Source of the DNA: Nitrobacter vulgaris
GTDB taxonomy: Bacteria > Pseudomonadota > Alphaproteobacteria > Rhizobiales > Xanthobacteraceae
Direction: 5' to 3'
DNA length: 63,652 bases
Assembly (NCBI RefSeq): GCF_002028545.1
Contig: NZ_MWPQ01000045.1
Coordinates: forward strand, 1 to 63,652
Shown here: positions 59,631-63,652 of the stretch, in pieces
Position numbering within the stretch: position 1 is the stretch's first letter
Layout: each line of letters begins with the position of its first letter
Position numbers and translations under genes: made by a program
Notes under the pieces: model-generated
Told to the model about the DNA's origin: nothing
Database searches by the model: none
What the model saw: the letters and a program-made list of their open reading frames with translations, nothing else

Positions 59631-60956
59631 ATGCGCATCGCCATGATCGGCACGGGCTATGTTGGCCTGGTGTCTGGAGCCTGCTTTGCCGATTTCGGGC
59701 ATCAGGTAACCTGTGTCGACAAGGATGCGGTCAAGATCGCCGCTCTTTGCCGCGGCGAAATCCCGATCTTCGAACCGGGCCTCGAGGCGCTGGTCGCGAC
59801 CAACGTCAAAGCTTCGCGGCTCGATTTCACCACCGATCTTGCCGGTCCGGTGGCAGAGGCCGATGCGGTGTTCATCGCCGTCGGCACACCCTCGCGACGA
59901 GGCGACGGTCATGCCGACCTCAGCTACGTCTATGCCGCGACGCGCGAGATCGCGGCGGCGGTCCGCGATTTCACCGTGGTGGTTACCAAATCGACCGTGC
60001 CGGTCGGCACCGGCGACGAAGTGGAACGGCTGATCTTTGAGGCCAACCCGTCGGCAGATGTGGTGGTAGCGTCCAACCCCGAATTCCTGCGCGAAGGCGC
60101 AGCGATCCGCGATTTCAAATTTCCTGATCGCATTGTGATCGGAACAACCGACGAGCGCGGGCGCAAGATGCTCGGCGACATCTACCGGCCGCTGTCGCTC
60201 AATCAGGCGCCGTTGATGTTTACCGCGCGTCGTACCGCCGAACTGATCAAATACGCGGCCAATGCCTTTCTCGCGACCAAGATCACGTTCATCAACGAAA
60301 TCGCGGACCTGGCCGAAAAGGTCGGTGCCGATGTCCAGGAGATCGCCCGCGGAATCGGTCTCGACAATCGCATCGGCACGAAGTTTCTGCACGCCGGCCC
60401 GGGCTATGGCGGTTCGTGTTTTCCCAAGGACACGCGCGCACTGGTCAAGATCGCGGAAGACCACGACACCCAGCTTCGCATTGTGGAATCGGTGGTCACG
60501 GTCAACGATAACCGCAAGCGCGCGATGGCACGCAAGGTGGCACAAGCGCTCGGCGATAATCTTCGGAACAAAACCATTGCGGTGCTGGGACTGGCGTTCA
60601 AGCCGGATACCGACGACATGCGCGACGCGCCGTCAATTCCGCTGATCACAGGCCTGTGCGATATGGGGGCGAAAGTCCGCGCCTTCGACCCCGCCAGCAT
60701 GAAGGAGGCGCGACGCGAACTTCCCGATATTGACTATTGCGATGACGCCTACGCCTGCGCGGCAGGTGCCGACGCTCTGGTGATCGTGACGGAATGGGTC
60801 CAGTTCCGCGCGCTCGATCTGCCGCGCCTGAAAGGCATCATGAAGCAGCCCATCGTGGTCGATCTGCGCAATATCTACCGCGCCGAAGACATGCAGGAAC
60901 TTGGCTTCGTCTACGAAAGCATCGGCCGGAACAAGAACAACCCGGTCTGTCGTTAG
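59631..60956 (+). CDS. UDP-glucose 6-dehydrogenase
   Basis: 441 residues. NAD-binding MIGTGYVGLVSGACFADFGH (about 5-24), catalytic Cys in GPGYGGSCFPKDTRAL (about 259-273), and C-terminal NIYR segment. Oxidises UDP-glucose to UDP-glucuronate for exopolysaccharide or LPS. No polysaccharide cluster is in the window. Confidence 0.92.
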   Translation: MRIAMIGTGYVGLVSGACFADFGHQVTCVDKDAVKIAALCRGEIPIFEPGLEALVATNVKASRLDFTTDLAGPVAEADAVFIAVGTPSRRGDGHADLSYVYAATREIAAAVRDFTVVVTKSTVPVGTGDEVERLIFEANPSADVVVASNPEFLREGAAIRDFKFPDRIVIGTTDERGRKMLGDIYRPLSLNQAPLMFTARRTAELIKYAANAFLATKITFINEIADLAEKVGADVQEIARGIGLDNRIGTKFLHAGPGYGGSCFPKDTRALVKIAEDHDTQLRIVESVVTVNDNRKRAMARKVAQALGDNLRNKTIAVLGLAFKPDTDDMRDAPSIPLITGLCDMGAKVRAFDPASMKEARRELPDIDYCDDAYACAAGADALVIVTEWVQFRALDLPRLKGIMKQPIVVDLRNIYRAEDMQELGFVYESIGRNKNNPVCR

Positions 60957-61342
60957 CATCTCGCTTAGGACATGCATCGCTCCCGCGGTGATCGCGGGCC
61001 GCAAGGCGAGCCGACTTGGATCAAGCGTTCGCGGAAATTGGTCTCTCATGGAAACTCATCAGGATCGCTCGATCCGGTTTTCCGGATCGCCGTCGTCAGG
61101 CGGAGTCCAAGGGTTCGCGGCGAATTTCGGTCGACTTACACGCTCGTTCATGATTTGTGATTAGCCCGGCACGTTTACGCGCAGGGCACGCGCTTCATTC
61201 CTATGCGATGACGAAGCATTTCCAGAGCCGTTACTGGCCGCGACCGCAAACAGATTCTGCTGCAACGCGATCGACGCGCGCACCGATCGACATGAAGGCG
61301 CGGATGCGGGGCATGTGGGGAGGCAGCTAGAGACGAAGCCGC
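60957..61342. other. 386-bp gap with no supported gene
   Basis: A 40-codon frame ATG 61207-61329 exists without RBS; I do not call it. Contains GC-rich inverted pieces (GATCGCGGGCC, GGATCGCTCGATCCGG) near 60995 and 61070 but no terminator. Confidence 0.4.
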
Positions 61343-61930
61343 CTACCAGAGCGGATGGTGGCTTCCATAGAGTGGATGCTGCTCCGGCACAGCCACCCGG
61401 CCGATGGCCTTGATCGCCTGGTTGCGCTCCTGAAAGCTACCGCGGCACTCATTGTAAGTGCCGGCCGGCGGATAGGCGCCGACCACCAAGAACGATACAC
61501 TTGCTTTCAAACATTCATGGCCAACACCGGCCGGAACGACGATGACATCGCCGGCGCCAACCTTCACCGTCTTGCCCTTGTTGCCGCCGAGCTGCAGCGT
61601 GGCGGAGCCGCGAGCGATCCCAAGCACCTCGTGGATCATCGAATGATAGTGGACGTAATCATAGATCCCGTTGCGCCAGGCCTCGCCCCAACCGTTGACG
61701 TTGAACACCTTCTCCAAGACAGCGGCGGGATCATGCTTGCGCCCGAACCGAAGGACTTTCCGGTAGTGAAGCAGCGGAAACTTGGGATTGTTCGGGATAT
61801 AGCCATCGTCCCGGAATTTCATGCGTGAGGGACGCACGTTCCGGACGCAGGCGAGCGCCTCCTCCCGGCTCGGAAAGCCAATGCCGGTCGCCTTCTCGGC
61901 CAGTCGCTTGACGGGTTCGATGATGTCCAT
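61343..61930 (-). CDS. Cupin-domain protein (YjlB-like)
   Basis: 195 residues. The cupin barrel is seen at about 85-155: YDYVHYHSMIHEVLGIARGSATLQLGG, with a GDVIVVPAGVGHEC segment forming motif 2. The His residues fit metal binding. Most like YjlB-type cupins of unknown function. Single gene. Confidence 0.75.
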   Translation of the reverse strand: MDIIEPVKRLAEKATGIGFPSREEALACVRNVRPSRMKFRDDGYIPNNPKFPLLHYRKVLRFGRKHDPAAVLEKVFNVNGWGEAWRNGIYDYVHYHSMIHEVLGIARGSATLQLGGNKGKTVKVGAGDVIVVPAGVGHECLKASVSFLVVGAYPPAGTYNECRGSFQERNQAIKAIGRVAVPEQHPLYGSHHPLW

Positions 61931-62018
61931 GCTTCCTTTAACGCCGAGCTAGGCATTGAGTTGCGACCCCGCCCTGCGACCACCTATCCCGACGCGTACC
62001 CGGTGGAGAGCCGGATCC

Positions 62019-62522
62019 TTATCCTTCGTCCTCATACATCTCGGGTGAAATGGTGTGAATGCGTGGCCCGTCACACGCGTCGTCGATGGTTACGCACTGC
62101 TGCGGTCGAACTTCGCGTGACGCATCGTGCTCGATGGTCTTGGTTTCCGGCATTCGCGGGCGAATCGCCCTGCCCGATATCTGCTCCGCAAACAGGCGGA
62201 TCGGATCTACCGCCGTCTCGACTACCGGTTTCTCACACCATTCCTCGGGTGCGGCATTCATCAGAGCAAAGCGGCATGCGTTGATAACCGCGGTATTCTC
62301 GCTGGCGAGCATCTTGATTTCAAGGGCGGAGACACGTGCAGCCCTCCCCCTGGAGACAGCGTCTTTAAATTCCTTGTGCTCATCCATCCAGCGGCTAATC
62401 GTGGTACGGGAAAATCCCATCAAGCCTGCAGCGGCGGTAAGCGAAAGACCGGTTCCCATCAGCGTAACCACCTCGTTGCAGGCTTCGGATCTGTAGTCCG
62501 TCCTCAGTTTCCTTTTCGCCAT
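62019..62522 (-). CDS. Terminase small subunit-like / HTH protein
   Basis: 167 residues. N-terminal HTH (LSLTAAAGLMGFSRTTISRWMDEH, about 26-49) then a region (EEWCEKP and similar) typical of phage small terminase or sigma-like HTH proteins. No large subunit follows, so it is an orphan, probably a prophage remnant. A regulatory protein is the alternative. Confidence 0.5.
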   Translation of the reverse strand: MAKRKLRTDYRSEACNEVVTLMGTGLSLTAAAGLMGFSRTTISRWMDEHKEFKDAVSRGRAARVSALEIKMLASENTAVINACRFALMNAAPEEWCEKPVVETAVDPIRLFAEQISGRAIRPRMPETKTIEHDASREVRPQQCVTIDDACDGPRIHTISPEMYEDEG

Positions 62523-62637
62523 GTTTAGCTGTCCACCTTTCCTGACCAGACATCGTCGGGCATGGGGAGCTTCTGTGAATTATAGGGTCCAAGACAGGAC
62601 GTTTTTTGAAGGCGGTTTTGGTTTAATGCGTCCCGTT

Positions 62638-63324
62638 TTACGGTTCGTCGGTCGTTTTCAACGGATGGCGGGCGGAATAGATGGCCGATGATAATCGGGT
62701 GTTGGCGTGCCTACGTGCCTCTTTCGGCAAATGCGCCTGCAGCTCTGCAACCAACCTTGCGAAAGGCCCGACGTCAGATTTCCGATTACCGGCTTTGGAC
62801 GCAGCGGTAGGCAAATCATTTTCTTCTGCAATGTTTGTGAGCGCTCGGATCCAATCGTCCCAACTTGCACCTTCGCGAAAAAACGTCGCATCCGGGTCGT
62901 CTATTTCCTTAAGCGCTGTCTGGCAGGCAGCGCTTAAGGACGAGATGACGTCGCCGAGCGCGTGAAACAGCTGGTCGTAGGAATATTTCTTGAAGTGAAC
63001 TGAATGAAAATTCTCTTTGATCACAGATTGCGCAAAAGCGCCCGCATCGCCTCCTGCCCTAGAAAGTTTCTGTCGGAGATTGTTGGATGCGACATTGATC
63101 GATTTGACCAGATCGACCGCCGGTCTCAATGCACTGGCATTTCGTTCAAAGACTTCCCACTCGAGATATTTGTTCGTTGTGTCCACGATGCTCTGGCGAA
63201 CCGCGGCCGGCAGCGCTTGGCCATACGCGATCTCAACTTTTTTCCAATCCTGATCTGTGAGCGAAAATTCCGGAGAATTGCCTACCGCTTTCGATATCGG
63301 TAGCTTGCGAGCGGGACGCCCCAT
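62638..63324 (-). CDS. Hypothetical protein in accessory patch
   Basis: 228 residues from MGRPARKL (63324); a longer frame to 63408 is possible. Soluble, helical; I recognise no domain. It lies between the orphan terminase-like gene and an IS element, so is likely accessory. Confidence 0.45.
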   Translation of the reverse strand: MGRPARKLPISKAVGNSPEFSLTDQDWKKVEIAYGQALPAAVRQSIVDTTNKYLEWEVFERNASALRPAVDLVKSINVASNNLRQKLSRAGGDAGAFAQSVIKENFHSVHFKKYSYDQLFHALGDVISSLSAACQTALKEIDDPDATFFREGASWDDWIRALTNIAEENDLPTAASKAGNRKSDVGPFARLVAELQAHLPKEARRHANTRLSSAIYSARHPLKTTDEP

Positions 63325-63565
63325 GTCTGGTTTCACCTCCATCCAGCGACCGAGACGCGCGATTCGAGCTCCATAAGATAATGCTATCGTCGAGATGTTT
63401 TCGCTCAAGCGTTCTTACGTTGCTCGCCAGGCTTGAGGCCTTCTGCAAATCGGCATTTATCCGGTTCGCACGCTAAAGATGCTCAATCCCCACATCGCAT
63501 CCTCCCTTTCGCGATGATCTGACTTTCCAGCCTTGTCCGGCGGCGCGCTGCACTAGGGTCTGGAC

Positions 63566-63652
63566 TCATAACCAGTAACTGACAGCCGCTGCGATGCAGA
63601 CGGCTGCGAGAAAATTGATTGCGAGACGGTCGTATCTGGTGGCGATGCGACG
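63566..63652 (-). mobile_element. C-terminal end of an IS5-family (IS427-like) transposase
   Basis: The last 28 residues, ending RYDRLAINFLAAVCIAAA-type VSYWL-stop, match the C-terminus of IS427-group IS5 transposases. The stop is at 63566-63568; the element's terminal repeat (AGGGTCTGGACTC) lies at about 63554-63567. The rest is beyond the window edge. Confidence 0.85.

Overview
The window looks like chromosome from an alphaproteobacterium of the Bradyrhizobium, Nitrobacter, Afipia or Rhodopseudomonas group (Nitrobacteraceae). The reasons are: a circularly permuted two-piece tmRNA with the alphaproteobacterial-type tag ANDNYAPVAQAA, an alpha-type SspB, alpha-type families (DUF4169, RHH_4-like, DUF1328), high GC, and several copies of an intergenic palindrome (GCGTTTTC...GAAAACGC) that I recall as common in that group. 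Species is not decided by the sequence.

Layout. (1) 1-2018: decayed prophage debris: an IS21-like end, a Holliday-junction resolvase (RusA) cut off at its N-terminus by that end, two small unknown genes and a broken reading frame. (2) 2019-13138: an integrated element of about 11 kb bounded by a 47-bp direct repeat. The right copy is the 3' part of an intact tRNA-Lys(CTT); the left copy is the displaced 3' fragment. It carries a frameshifted tyrosine integrase, an HTH protein, a replication-initiator-like protein, TerS-like and TerL terminase proteins, several unknown proteins, and a 431-aa protein on the opposite strand. I see no capsid, portal or tail genes. That makes it resemble a phage satellite (PICI-like) or plasmid-phage hybrid. 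Its most unusual property is a short peptide, R-E-R-L (usually (P)I-x-R-E-R-L), repeated in the flexible tails of at least four of its proteins.

(3) 13277-26347: core metabolism, mainly on the minus strand: a Spy/LTXXQ-like periplasmic protein, leuA with a Leu-rich leader peptide, a PPK2 polyphosphate kinase, a plus-strand osmoprotectant-type ABC transporter with fused permease and binding protein, then ilvI-ilvH-methyltransferase-ilvC behind a classical Val/Ile/Leu attenuator, and miaA and serB with overlapping divergent start codons. (4) 26475-32107: thyA-folA-hflK-hflC-DUF2065-degP/Q on the minus strand. (5) 32290-36108: ssrA and sspB (tagging RNA and its adaptor), fumC, DUF4169 and two related ribbon-helix-helix proteins. 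(6) 36219-49985: AsmA-like protein, DUF1328, a UvrD-type helicase with an unusual palindrome-derived insertion, an ABC-2 exporter, an L,D-transpeptidase, a phytoene-desaturase-like oxidoreductase and prmA. (7) 50037-61930: aminopeptidase P, an O-methyltransferase, DUF899, cspA, ahcY-metK with an HTH-methyltransferase-like protein (SAM cycle), UDP-glucose dehydrogenase and a cupin. (8) 62019-63652: a second accessory patch with an orphan terminase-small-subunit-like protein, an unknown protein and the end of an IS5-family element.
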